Shown piece after piece: positions 10,601-22,600 of a stretch of DNA of 64,000 nucleotides. The position numbers and the translations under genes were made by a program. Within the stretch, counting starts at the first letter, position 1. Each line of letters starts with the position of its first letter. The notes under the pieces were generated by a model. That model had not been told where the DNA came from, searched no databases, and worked only from the letters and a program-made list of their open reading frames with translations. Source of the stretch: Salvator merianae (Eukaryota > Chordata > Lepidosauria > Squamata > Teiidae); NCBI GenBank assembly GCA_003586115.2, contig QVOM02000119.1:51299428-51363427 (forward strand). Reading direction: 5' to 3'.

Positions 10601-13600
10601 CTCATTGTACAAGTCCAAGTCAGACCACTGAGAAAAGAACATAATTTATGTGAAAATCTTTTCTGGTAATCAGGCAAAGACTTGTTTCCCATCTCTGCTT
10701 ATTCTCTCCCCTGGGCCTTGTTTTTTGGTGCCTTCCTTGTGTCTAGTCATCTAACGTCATAGGCTACCCTCCCACATGCAGGACTGAGGTAGTAAGGGGT
10801 GATAGTCTCTTTCTACTGCTATGCAGTGCCATCTATAAGATAATTAATGTAAAGCAAGTGAAGGTAACCCATGGTACATGTCCTTACCTGACTGCCAGAA
10901 AGGACTTTCATTTAAGTAATGACACTCTTTTCTGTTAGAAGCATATGGGAAGTTGGTATGGGAAGAGAATGGAAGTATAACTAAAACAGGAATGCTTCAA
11001 AAAGGAAAAAAAAAGGACACTCAAAGAGAACATTGGGTTAAATAAAGCAGCATTTTTTCCAGCTCTAGATAGCTTACAGTGCAGAACGTCATTGCCTACT
11101 CCTTGTTGTGAAAAACTTGTTACAGAATAGCAAAAGATTTGCCCTTACTATGTTATATTTTTTGAGGGATAATTTAGAATGCACGTTGCAGGTGGAGTTA
11201 ACTTTAAGTGTAGCCTACTCATATGCAATGAACCTGTAGCAAAAATGAAGTTTATATTATTACTTGTTTATTACATACATCTCACCTTCCAAGAAGTTCA
11301 AGTGGGAAGAAATTATTCTCCTTTCAATTTTGTTTTTACAACAATCATGCATATTAGATTAGTTTGAGAATGAGTGACCATGAGTCGCCCAGGGAGCTGC
11401 CATGAGCAAATGGGGATTCCAAGTTATAGTCCAGCATTCTAACCTTTGTACCATGTTTATTCATCACTGCTGTTTAAGCAATTAGGTTTCATGACTTACT
11501 TTTGCATAGATTTCTAACAGTTTTTATATAATACCACCTCAATTTTTTTCTAATTCTATACTGAACGTTGGAAGTATTTACTTTCATATAAAAGAAGCAT
11601 CTACAAATAAATAAAGTGTTTATACTACCTACACCAACCTGTATTTCAAATGAAATCTTTTAGATCTGGATATTTTCCTTCCTTGTGTTTTTATTGTAGA
11701 TGAAAAACCAAGAAGCAGAATTGGCATTGGAAGAAGTAGAAAAAGCTGGGGCAGAGCAAGCCAGATCTGGTATTTACAGTTATGTGAATTACTATTTTGT
11801 ACATTATAATGGAAGTTTTGAACAGTAAAACAAGGTAGTATATTTGGTAAGGTCAGTAGAAAGTTGGGAAGAATCTAGTTTAGCAGATAATGATGAACTT
11901 GAAATTTCTTGAGTTTGGAGACTTCATTCAAATGTGGCTCTTGTGGACCAGGATCTAGACTCTTATTTTCAGAAATTGCAGAAGTCTATCCATGTATCTG
12001 TGCTTTTAACTTTGTAGCTCCCTAGTTTTAATTAAGTAATCTCTGGATAAGTAATATGAGAAAAGTTCTTTTCAGTTCCTTAAAAAAGTATTTTCTGTTT
12101 CCATTTAAGTTCAGTTTGCATACATACATACTTTGCTTTCTAAAATCTTGGTGTTAGAACCACTATCTTTCCACTTCAGTTTAACTGTGTTTCTGTCATA
12201 TTCATTACAATCAAAGATCCAAAGACATTGAACAGTAAGACAAGCAAATATGGGGGACAATAACCATGAAATTCACTTTACCAAGATGTTTTACATAAAT
12301 GCATTTATAAGGCTCAAGCTTGTTGGTTCATCATTTTTGTACTTTAGTTAAGAAATTTGGCAATTGCCAACGTGACTTCAGGTGTGTGTTTTTTTTGAGA
12401 GCAGGAACTTGTTATGATCACATTTATAAAATCAAGAAAATAGTGTTTTGAAGCTGGCAGAGGAGAAATTTAATCAATTTCAAGTTTCCTATAAAGAAGA
12501 GATGATGCATCCTTTTCTTATTAAAAGGTTTGGGACTTGAATAAGTTTATTTGGATTATTCCACAGCTGCTAAGAATAAATCATATTGTTCTTTCAAACA
12601 TATCTGAACATTTCATTTTTAATAGTACTCATAATACAGGTTAACATAAACCTTATTTTAGTTCTCATTTGATAAGTCTGGAAAGTATAATTTGATAATC
12701 ATGCATGTTCTGTTTATTTAAATAGAAAATCAATTAAAATCTGAGATGAAGCAACTGGAAAAGGAGTTAGAGGTATGTTCAATTTTAAAAGTAAATAATG
12801 TTTTATTATGTGTGTTTATCACCCAGTTTTCATAATGTGGAGCAAAGCTGAGTAATATTCCTTTATACATGTCACTCTGATCTCCATATATTTATGAATT
12901 AAGAAACTCTAAAAATATTAGGAACAGCACCAATATAGAGTTTATCAGTAGTAGAACTGTGTATTCATTGTTGCCTCATGGTTTGTTTGGGACAGAAGAG
13001 AAGCTAGTACAGGAATTTAAGAATGATTTATTTGAAAAGCATTTCACTAGACCAGTTTCATGCTGGGTTAATTTAATAACTGAAGAGTGATGTCATGGGG
13101 AACAGGCTTATGATTGCAGAATGCAGAACATGTAGTAATGGAGTTAAATTATAACAAGATCATTTGGGTTGACCATAAAGAGAAGAAGAAGAAAAAAACT
13201 TCTAATAAAACTAATTTATCTGTGGAATCAGTTACCTGAAGAGGTGCTGACGTCTTTCTCACTGGAAGTATTTAACTGAATACTAGATCAGTACTTTAAA
13301 TTTGATTCCTGCAGAAACTTGACTTAAATGGCCTCTTCCTTCAACTCTGTGATTCTGATATTCCTTGACAGAGCTTTCCCACTTTAGATGCAGCAGATCT
13401 CAAGTTGCTGACATGGCATGTCATTTTTGAGCTTTCTATTTCATATTACTTGCTAGATAACCTCTGTTGATTTATTCCTACATGCTGGAGAACAGTTGGG
13501 CGGGTAGAAGAGGCATCTCTAATTTGTTCTGTTGCTTTTCTCTCTCAAAAGGTGGGTGAAGAGGAGGCTGCAAATTGTACTTTTCTCCCAAGTTGTTGGT

Positions 13601-16600
13601 AAATAGTATAGGCGCTGATGAGTAGGACTGTATACCTAGCCTTCTTTTTGTTAATGTTTTTTTAATATTAGTGAACTGGGAGAACATTTTCAAGTGTATA
13701 GCTAGATAGTTTGAATTTTGCAATTTCTGTTGCTGATTGAAATTAATAAAACATAAATCTTAATTTTGGAGAGATAAATTTTGGGAAGATTTCCGCTTTT
13801 GAAAGTCTGAATCTGTTGATGACAGATCTCTTCTATTTTGTAGCATTTCTTTGGAATGTGTCAAAGACAGATTTGAGTTACACAGCTGAAAAAATTATCT
13901 AAGATTATTGATGGAGAAACTTCTAGCAGATATTCATGCAGGCTTTAAACTTATTGGAAAAAATAGACTTGTAATATACTGTTATTCTCAGAGGGCCACA
14001 AAAAAAGAAGAGATGAAAGGGTTGAACCCTACTGCGTCTTTGAGGAGGCCTGACAGATGGCAAATGCCTCTATAAAAACAGAACACACGCCAGCAGACTC
14101 CAGTTATCACTCGGTCCCTCCTGCTAAGGAGGACTTCAAATATTTTGAAATTTATCCCTTGTAAGACTCACCGTATATAAATTGTTTTGGAACATTTGAG
14201 CATATGAGCAAACCACTGATAAAGTTAAGTTGAAAGTCTACAGTTGTGCTGGAAGATATTCTAATTTCATTTATAGTTTGGTTCCAGTTTTAAGATATCC
14301 TGAGGAGAGGCGTATGTATTCCTGGTCCTTAACTCTTTGTCTCCTATTACACTTGAACAAAAGTTCTTCGTTCTATGTACATTGTTTTCTGAATGATATG
14401 TTCAGTGTTAGTGATCTGTTTTATTTTTATTCCATTCTAAGGCAGCACAGCGATCTTCTGGTAGCCGTGATACTCGCTTCTTGCGTGATGAAATCCGTCA
14501 ACTGGAAAAACAATTGGAACAGAAAGACAGAGAGCTGGCAGATATGGAAAAAGAGCTGGAGAAAGAGAAGAAAGTCAATGAACAGGTGACACAGTATTCT
14601 GAGTGGCGTTTTTTGAAATGTTATTACTATAATTAATGATAAAAATATGAATTGAGGGCATGGGTTGAACAAATTGGTTTTTAGATTATCATTTGAAAAT
14701 GATGGAAAAAAATAATTCGTTCTATATTTATTGTTAATAAAGGTAGCGTTACAGAATATGAGTTAGAGTAAGTCAAGAACATTAGAACTGAACAGTACTG
14801 TTTTTTATGACCTACTTCCAAGTAAAAGGATATGGGGCAGGAATCTGAAATTCTTGACAGGTTCTGTGTTCTTTTTGACCTTCACAATGCTATAATGCAA
14901 AACAATTTTATTATGTTTTATATGTTTTATGGTGTTTTTATTGCAATAGTTTTTTGTATGGTTTTGTAAGCCACCCTGGGACGGCTCGGTATAGGGCGGG
15001 GTAGAAATTGAAATAATAAATAAATCATATTACTGTTTTAAGTTTTATGTCATGTTTTAAAACTTTGAGAAGCAATTATAAAGGAGTTAAAAATGAGCAG
15101 TTAAGTCAAGTGGATAGCCTCTGAATTTTTCCAGTTTCTAAGTATGCCTGCACTGTTTTGCATTTTTTTTCATAGTGTTTCTAGGCTGAAGTTCAGAGCC
15201 TGCTGAAGTAAAACCAGCACAGTAGAAATGGCTAGATGGCTAGTAAAGACATGACTAGTCATGTCTGCTAGAAAGTAAGTCTCATTAAGTTAAGTGGCAT
15301 TTACTCTTAGGATAGGATGTGCAAGTCTGTGAACATATTTCCTCAATGTAGTTCTGCTGGATTCTCAGAAGGGCTCAGCAAATTGGAAACTTTAGTGTTA
15401 AACTCTGCTGCTCTGATTTTATGACCAGTAGGTGATGCTGTCCACTATAAAAACCAATATGCACATTTTTAACGCCTGCTCTGTTTTTGTGGTTGTATGC
15501 ATTTGTAAGCAGAGAAAGCTTTCTGCCTTTTTTGGCTTTGCACTCATCTCGGGCAGCACATGGATATGAGGCCTTCAGAGGTCAAGGGTGTCTATTAGAG
15601 ATTAGGATTTTGGATTTAGGCAGTCTGCCAGAAGAACTTGCCCTCCACCCTATGCCCAGTTAGGTCATGTTGTTATAGAACTTAGCAGCCCATCTTCTGC
15701 AGCTGCCCAGTGTCTCCCCTTCTCAGTTGAGGGATGATCTACTCACCCAGTGATTGTGTGCATATTTCCTGGCCCTGGCTGAGGCACTTTCCATTGTTCC
15801 TCAGGACTTGCAGTTGCTGGAGACCTGCACCCCAGACAAGACATTGTTGGAGGTAGTTTAGTGTGAGAAAGTGTGCACAGGCTGCTCGACTCTCACTGCC
15901 ACAGAGCGTGAGGTAAACTTCCTCATGGGGCTGGAAATTCCATGAAATCACTGGCTTGTCACATCCTTCACACTCTAGTTTTAGGGCAAACTGCTCCCCT
16001 CTTTGGTAATGCTTCCATGAGGCCAGATGGACTCTTTGGCTTAGACACTGGAATGTGGACTGCAGCTCCAAGTGGTGATGTACCCATTCAAGGGCATTAA
16101 GTTGTTTGGGAAAGATGCTCTGAAAGATATTTTAGTAGAGCCAAAGGAGAAGAAGAAAGTAATACCCTCCGCTCCCCAGCCCTCGCATTACTTCAGGACT
16201 AAGGACAAAAGAGCCTCTACCTCTAGGTGTTCCTTTTTTAGAAGTCAGCAGACTTCACAGACACCCCTTTTAGGCCATGAGAGAGAAGCAGAGAGTCTTA
16301 GGGCAGGTAAGCTTTTACTTCCAGGCCTTTGTCCAGCAATGGGTCCTTTTAACCTATGAAACAATCAACTGCTGGCCTGTAGTCCCATAGTACACCCTGT
16401 GGAGGCCATTTGTTGCAGTTTAACCATGTTTGACCAGTTCAGGTTTCGGCCTTTCGGTTTTACAAGTAGTCTCCATGGGCTACAGAGTGGAATTTCATTC
16501 CCCTTGAGTAGATTTGTAGTTTCCCTCTTGTGTCTGATTTAGACGAGAGAAGTTTGGTGTCTAAGGAAGTTCACCAATTGTTGGAGGTTCAGGCCATAGA

Positions 16601-19600
16601 AATGGTTCCTGTTGGGGAAGGGGGTTCTGGAGTATATTCTGTTTTGTTCTTTCTCACAAAAAAGGATAATTCCTTACGAGCCATCCAGGATCTGAAGTTT
16701 GTGAATGATTCATTAACAACCAGTCCTTTAAAGTGGAGTCACTGGTGTCTGTTAAGGGAAGTGTGTATAAGGAGGATGCATTTGCCTCTCTAAACCTGAA
16801 ATGGTCTACGATCACATAGCCATCCACCCAGAATCCAGAAGTTTTTTGCATTTTTAAATTGAGTATTCCTCTATGGATACAGGGCTCTCCCCTTTGGTGG
16901 GTCAAAAGCCACTAAGATCTTCAATAATGTCCCAGCAGCCCACATCATAGTGTTTCAGCATATGCATACTTAAATGATATCTTCATCAGGGGAATGTCCA
17001 TTGACCATGCTCAGATTGTGCTCCAGAAAACTATTCAGGTGTTCATGTCTCATGGATTTCTCCTTAATTGGGTTAAGAATTCACCCAGCTATCAAATTGT
17101 GCATTTGGGGGCCCTTATAGACACTTCTGCTGATCTGATACATCCTGCTTCGGGAGGGTTAAGTATTTAGGTGTTCTGGCCTCTAGGGATTGACATGCTC
17201 ACCGTTACATCCCTAATAGGGAATATGATCTTGGTCATAACCAAGTGTCTTTGGGCCAGATTACACTCTAGGCCCTTGCAATGGTTTCCCCTGGGTTTGG
17301 AGACTATATCTTCAGGCTTCATAGATTTTTGGTCTTGGCTCCCAGGTTAGGAGATCTCTTATTTAGTGAATGGGTCACAGAAACCTAGAAAAAAGGGTAC
17401 TTGTGGGAGAACTAAAGAGAATCATAGTGCCCTGCAATGCTGGCCTCTCAGGATGGGGGGATACTGGTTGGGGAGGATAGTACCAAGTTTCTGGAGGCCC
17501 TTCGATAGGAGAACCAAATTAATTGGTTAGTGCTGAAGGCCATCCTCCTCTCTGTGCGAACTTTCATCAAGGGTGAACACGTGTCCTCTCATCAAGGGTG
17601 AACATGTGTTGATTGCCACAGATAATGTGACTGTGAAAGTGCACATTAGTCAGCAAGGCAGATCCAGTTCTTTGCTGACCTTGTCCAATAGGTTGTTTGC
17701 TTGTGTAAAATCTCACTTCTCCATTTCCACTGTTCTCGTACAGGGGAACCTCAGCATCCTCGCTGGTGAAGGCAGTTTCCCCACTAGTGATCCACAGATT
17801 TCCCACCTGGGATTTGCATTTAGTATTCTCATTTGAGCCTATTAAACATATTTCTCTGAGACTTTTGTTATATAAGGTGGCCTGTCTTACAGCCATTGCC
17901 TCAGCTCACAGGGTCCCAGACTTGGCTCCTCTCTCCATAGCTGAGCTGTTGTATAATTTTGCACCAGTTTCAGTTATTCTGAGATTGGACCTGACATTTA
18001 GGCCCAAAATAGACTCATCTTTTCATAGATCACAGGAGATATACTTGCCCTTTTTCTGTTTTAGGCCTAAGCACTCCTTAGATATTATGAGTTAGAAGAT
18101 CCATTAAAATCTAGCTCCAGAGAGCTGAGGAGTTTAGAGAAATATCTAGTTCATGTGTTTCCACCTGAGCAAGACTGTTACTCTCTCAAGTCATATCTTG
18201 GCTCACTCTATGTGGTTGGCCTCAACATTTGCAGCCTGCGTCAGAGATATTTCCATCCTCTACATTCCAACCTCTACATTCTCCAGGGAGAGGCAGCCTT
18301 TGGGCACAGAGTTTTACAATAAGTGGTTTCTGTTACAGTAGCGTGAAAGTCCATCTATTTTTTTGCAGGAAGGTTGCCTTGTTCTGTCCCATCGATTGGA
18401 CAGGAAGATATGGTACATTCCTAAGGTTTCCAACTTTTTGAGCCCTTCTGAAAATGAGACTTCTATGAAAGTCCATTCTAGAAGGGCCTCAGAAGTTTGG
18501 ATCCACTCTTGAGAATAATGTTATTTCATATATTACAGTAAATATATTAGTTCTCCATCTAATTCTACACTCCCTCATGATACTAGGGGTAAGCAGGCAT
18601 ACAATGGCTTTTATAATGGACAGCACCACCTATCAGTTGCAAAATCGTCTGCAGAGTTCAAATCTAAAGTTGACTTCCAACTTCCAAGATCATTCTAGAA
18701 TGGACTTTCACATGAGTAGACAATGTCCTGTTATAGCTGCTTATTCATGTCTTTCAGAAATACTAGTTTCCTGAAAAACATGAACTTAGTCTTCATTTTG
18801 AAGTTGCTTGTTTTTTAAACTAGATGATTTTGTTGTTTTAGCTTGCTCTTCGAAATGAGGAAGCAGAGAATGAAAACAGCAAGTTGAGAAGAGAGGTTAG
18901 TAAAAAACAAATTATTGCTAAAATTAGCACTTAGCTCACATAATTACATCTACATATAAAGTTTTTTAAATATTGAAAAGATTATCAAATGGAGAATGGT
19001 TAAAATCAAAACACTAAGTGTTTTGACCTTTCCATGTATGGGCCTGATAAATTATCATGCTTGTTTGTAGCCATGAGGTATCTGCTGCCTTGGACTTTTT
19101 TTAAACTCTGGTAAATTTGCTGGTGCTCCATAATATGCTAACAGAACCTGAGACTCAACTCTATGTACAGGTTCATTTTCCTGATCTATTTGAATAACTG
19201 ACCTTAGTGCAAGTCCGTTTTGCTTTGGGTCCCTCTGGTTCCTTCTGTTCTTCTTTTTGGTTCACTGTTCTATCAGAAACCATCAGTTCTAGATCCTCAT
19301 CATTAGTACTTTGGAATGTGACTGTGTTGTGCCACCTAGGCCCTTTCTGCACTTACCTGCTAGAAATCTAGATCAGTGGGTTCGGATTAACCTGGCCCAC
19401 TGATCTGGATCACGGGCTGGACCAGCACCATCTACACCAAAGCTGCTGATTTCGATTAACCCACACTGTGGCAGTAAAGCTCATGTGAGCTTCATGCCAC
19501 ACTCCCATGCCTCTGAAGGCTAGGAACAAAAGTTCCTAGCCTTGAGGCCTCTGGAGGATGAAAGGCACCCCCCAGTAGTCCCAAACATAGGAAATGTGCT

Positions 19601-22600
19601 GAACACCAGATCAAGGCTGCTGGTCTACTAGTAGACCTGATTAATCCAGATCAGGCTCTGCCTAAAGCAGACATAGCCGGACCAGCAGGGGACGGGGTCT
19701 CCCTGATTTGCATTAACATGTGGATATGGAGCCCCAGATGTGTACTACATGGACCCATTAACTCTTAATTCAGGTTAAGAGTCTATGCAGAAAGGCCCCT
19801 AATCTCAGAGAAATTTCTCACACAGAGGTCCTGGATACTGCAGTTTGTCAGTGCTAGATATATAAATACATTGCAGAACTAGAAGTTTGAACAAAGAAGA
19901 CTTTAATACAGATTCTGCTAAGCATAAGAGTGACGTAAAAAGAATCAGTGTATGTGATTTTACTAATAAATTAATAATACAAATATAAACAGAATAGTAT
20001 AAAAGACTGGTGATACAATTTTAAAACAAGTGTACGTATAGTCTCATAGAAATACAAAGATTGGTATAAATTCAAGGAACTGTATTGTCTCACATACAAA
20101 AGCGGTCTTTTCGTAAAATGAAATCATCTGGCTTGCAATGGAATCTGGTTACATATCAAAAAGACTGTTCTGTATTTGAGACAATACAGTTTCTTAAATT
20201 TCAGGTGTTGCTTGGAGGAAGACTGCTTTCCATTCTGTTGACATGTAGATTCCTCAGTAAGCAGATTCCAAAATTGTTATTATAGCCAGTGTTGTAAGTC
20301 AATTTGAGATATCCACTAGTCTGTAGTTTTGTTAAAATCAAGTAATGTTGGATTCCATAACAAGCCAAATGTATTTTAGTTGTCTGTCTTCATCTGTGAC
20401 CAATCCAGACACAGTGAGGTCTGTATAATACCAGCATGGCAATCCGTAAAGTCTAAATCATGAATTAGTTTGTTTTGACTTGCAGAACCAGGAACCCAAT
20501 GATCATATCTATAACATTCAACTACTTCCTTTTCCCCTTCCCTTTTCTAGCTTTCTTCTAAGCGCCACCCACCTTTTCCTCATTTTGTTGGCAACTCCTG
20601 CCTAGTTCTATATGCCATCTTTCTCAGATTTCCACATCTGCCCAGAGCAGCCTTGGAGAAGTACAGATAATGCAGATTTGTTTTCTTGTAATTGTTCAGA
20701 CTCCTTTGAGACTGATAATCCTGGGAAGCAGGATTTAGCAACAATATGTCAAAACATCTTACAGCACTACAAGAGCTGAAACACATTCCCTGACCTGAGA
20801 TCAAAGCCATCTCTGTTCAGATAGTGTGAAGTTGCCACACTGTGATGCAAAATTCTCAGCACCTCCTCCCAGCACCTTTCTTTAGCAGGCACTGAGGATG
20901 CTTGATTTAACCTTATTCATTGTTTTCTTTATTATTGTGGTTGCCTGAGCAATGTTGTTGCTCTTACATGCCTTATAAGGCATCAGTTTTAGGTTTCACT
21001 CCAAGGGATTGTGTTGTGGTCAAAGACACACTACATACAGTAGACGCCTGGATGATCTGAAGAGTGAGATGTTGTTAGCTGCAGAAACATGGCCTCCACT
21101 TACCAGATCCTCAGAATACACATGTGCATTCTCTAGGATCAGCAGAAATTAATTATCAAGTTCATTCTAGTCAGTTAGCATTCCACTGCATGGAGGAAGC
21201 AGGTTTTCATATAAATCCTAAAACACAGAGGATCACTAATTGACTTTCGTTTTTGTCTTTCAAGACATGAGGGTTCCAACTCCAACACGAAGCATGGGCT
21301 TTACCATGCAGCACCAAGTTAATATTGACACAAAGGAGCAGAGTACTTTTTGACTTTCTGGCAATATAAGTATGCTTTGGTATGAATTCCCAGAAAAAGT
21401 CTGGTTCAACAGCATTGAAAAATCACAGAAAAAAAACAAGGAGAACTAAAAATATAGGAAGCATTAAAATAGAAATGTATGAAACCTAGGATGGCTGTAT
21501 GGAGACCTAACACTGATTGTGATATTTTATGCAAATGTTCAACACTATTTCATCTTTTCCATGGTAGGACCACATGGAGCTTGGAGGCTTTAAGGGTTAC
21601 AAACATCCCAACTGATATCAAAGTTTTCTGATAACACAGTTGAACTGTCTCTTCTGGAAGGAGTTAAAAGTCTTTGAAAGGCAAGGCCAGGCTGACTTGG
21701 GTGTCTTGGCAGGAGATGCAGTCTGGCATGTTTGGACTTATCAGCACTGTCTGAAAATATAGACTGTCATACTCTGACAGTACTGGAGGTAGACTCAAGA
21801 GTCACTTGCTGTCCCTGCTGTAGAGATACAGCAAACAAAGCACAACTCCCAAAACAGATACTAAAGCACACAGGAATATACCAGTAAACACTTAACTGTA
21901 TTTTTGTTTTTGATATATTTTGCTTTCATTGAACTTATGTTTTCTTGTCTTATGTTCTAGGCCAAAGTATTTTCTGTAGACAGGCTGCCTTATTATATTG
22001 ATTCTCTGTTAGATCTACAGTCTTCCTCCTGGCTCATGGCTCATGGCTCATGGCTATAAACCCTTAAAACGTTTCACATGTTGCACATCATGATGTGTTT
22101 TCTTCATTCTGTAAGAACCTGCATTTTACACTTGCCTACTAAGTTATGCTTCTGGTTTTTCTCTTATTCCGTTCTGTTTTCTTTGAAGAAAAAACGAATG
22201 AAGAAGAAGGTAAGGATTCAGCTAAACAGTACTGATAAAAACCTGTGTGCTGTGTGATAGTTTGTTTTGGAGAATCTAGGTTGATATGACCCCATGGCAG
22301 TTCCTCTAGACTTCAGTGATGTCAGTATTTTGCCTCTAGAATGTTCAAACTGTTAATTCCTTTTCTATATTTTATGTAGAATGAGCAACTTCGTCAGGAT
22401 GTAATTGATTATCAGCGACAAATTGATACACAAAAAGAAACACTTGTTTCACGGAGAGGAGAAGAATCAGATTATAGGTTGCAGTTATCAAAAAAGAATT
22501 TTGAACTTGTCCAGTATCTAGATGAAATTCAGGTAAACATCAAGAGTTTACTCAAATTGATGACTTTTATGATAATTAAAAAACAGACTGCTTGTCTTTA

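Larger units (their letters stand above)
5093..10883 (+). mobile_element. DIRS-like tyrosine-recombinase retrotransposon, split by a CR1 insertion
   Basis: The two ends form an inverted repeat of about 110 bp (5093-5206 and 10770-10883). Read inward on opposite strands, both contain ggttaccttcacttgctt-like and ttactacctcagtcc blocks in the same order. In between, in order, are: a basic gag-like stretch (5590-5700) and gag remnant to ~6120; the end of a reverse transcriptase near 6420-6500 (QSHGF); an RNase H piece near 7010-7040 (VLVCTDNTT in the right frame); a conserved [10 protein letters not shown] block near 7410-7430; and the start of the recombinase near 7615-7640. After the CR1 insertion the recombinase C-terminus resumes at about 10150-10530, with [12 protein letters not shown] and [10 protein letters not shown]. 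Stops and frame shifts are many, so the element is dead. Without the CR1 it would be ~3.6 kb, shorter than a full DIRS element, so internal deletions are likely. Confidence 0.72.
18896..22188. other. Intron 7
   Basis: Holds the inverted-terminal element at 19337-19801, the stem at 20078-20191 and a 7-bp tandem repeat at 22031. The stretch 20500-21950 is unassigned; its open frames look like chance or decayed repeat. Confidence 0.5.

Noticed and set aside
14445..14450. Alternative exon 6 acceptor three bases downstream (gcag)
   Set aside because: Not excluded as a NAGNAG-type variant, but the upstream AG restores the 144-base human length and is preferred.
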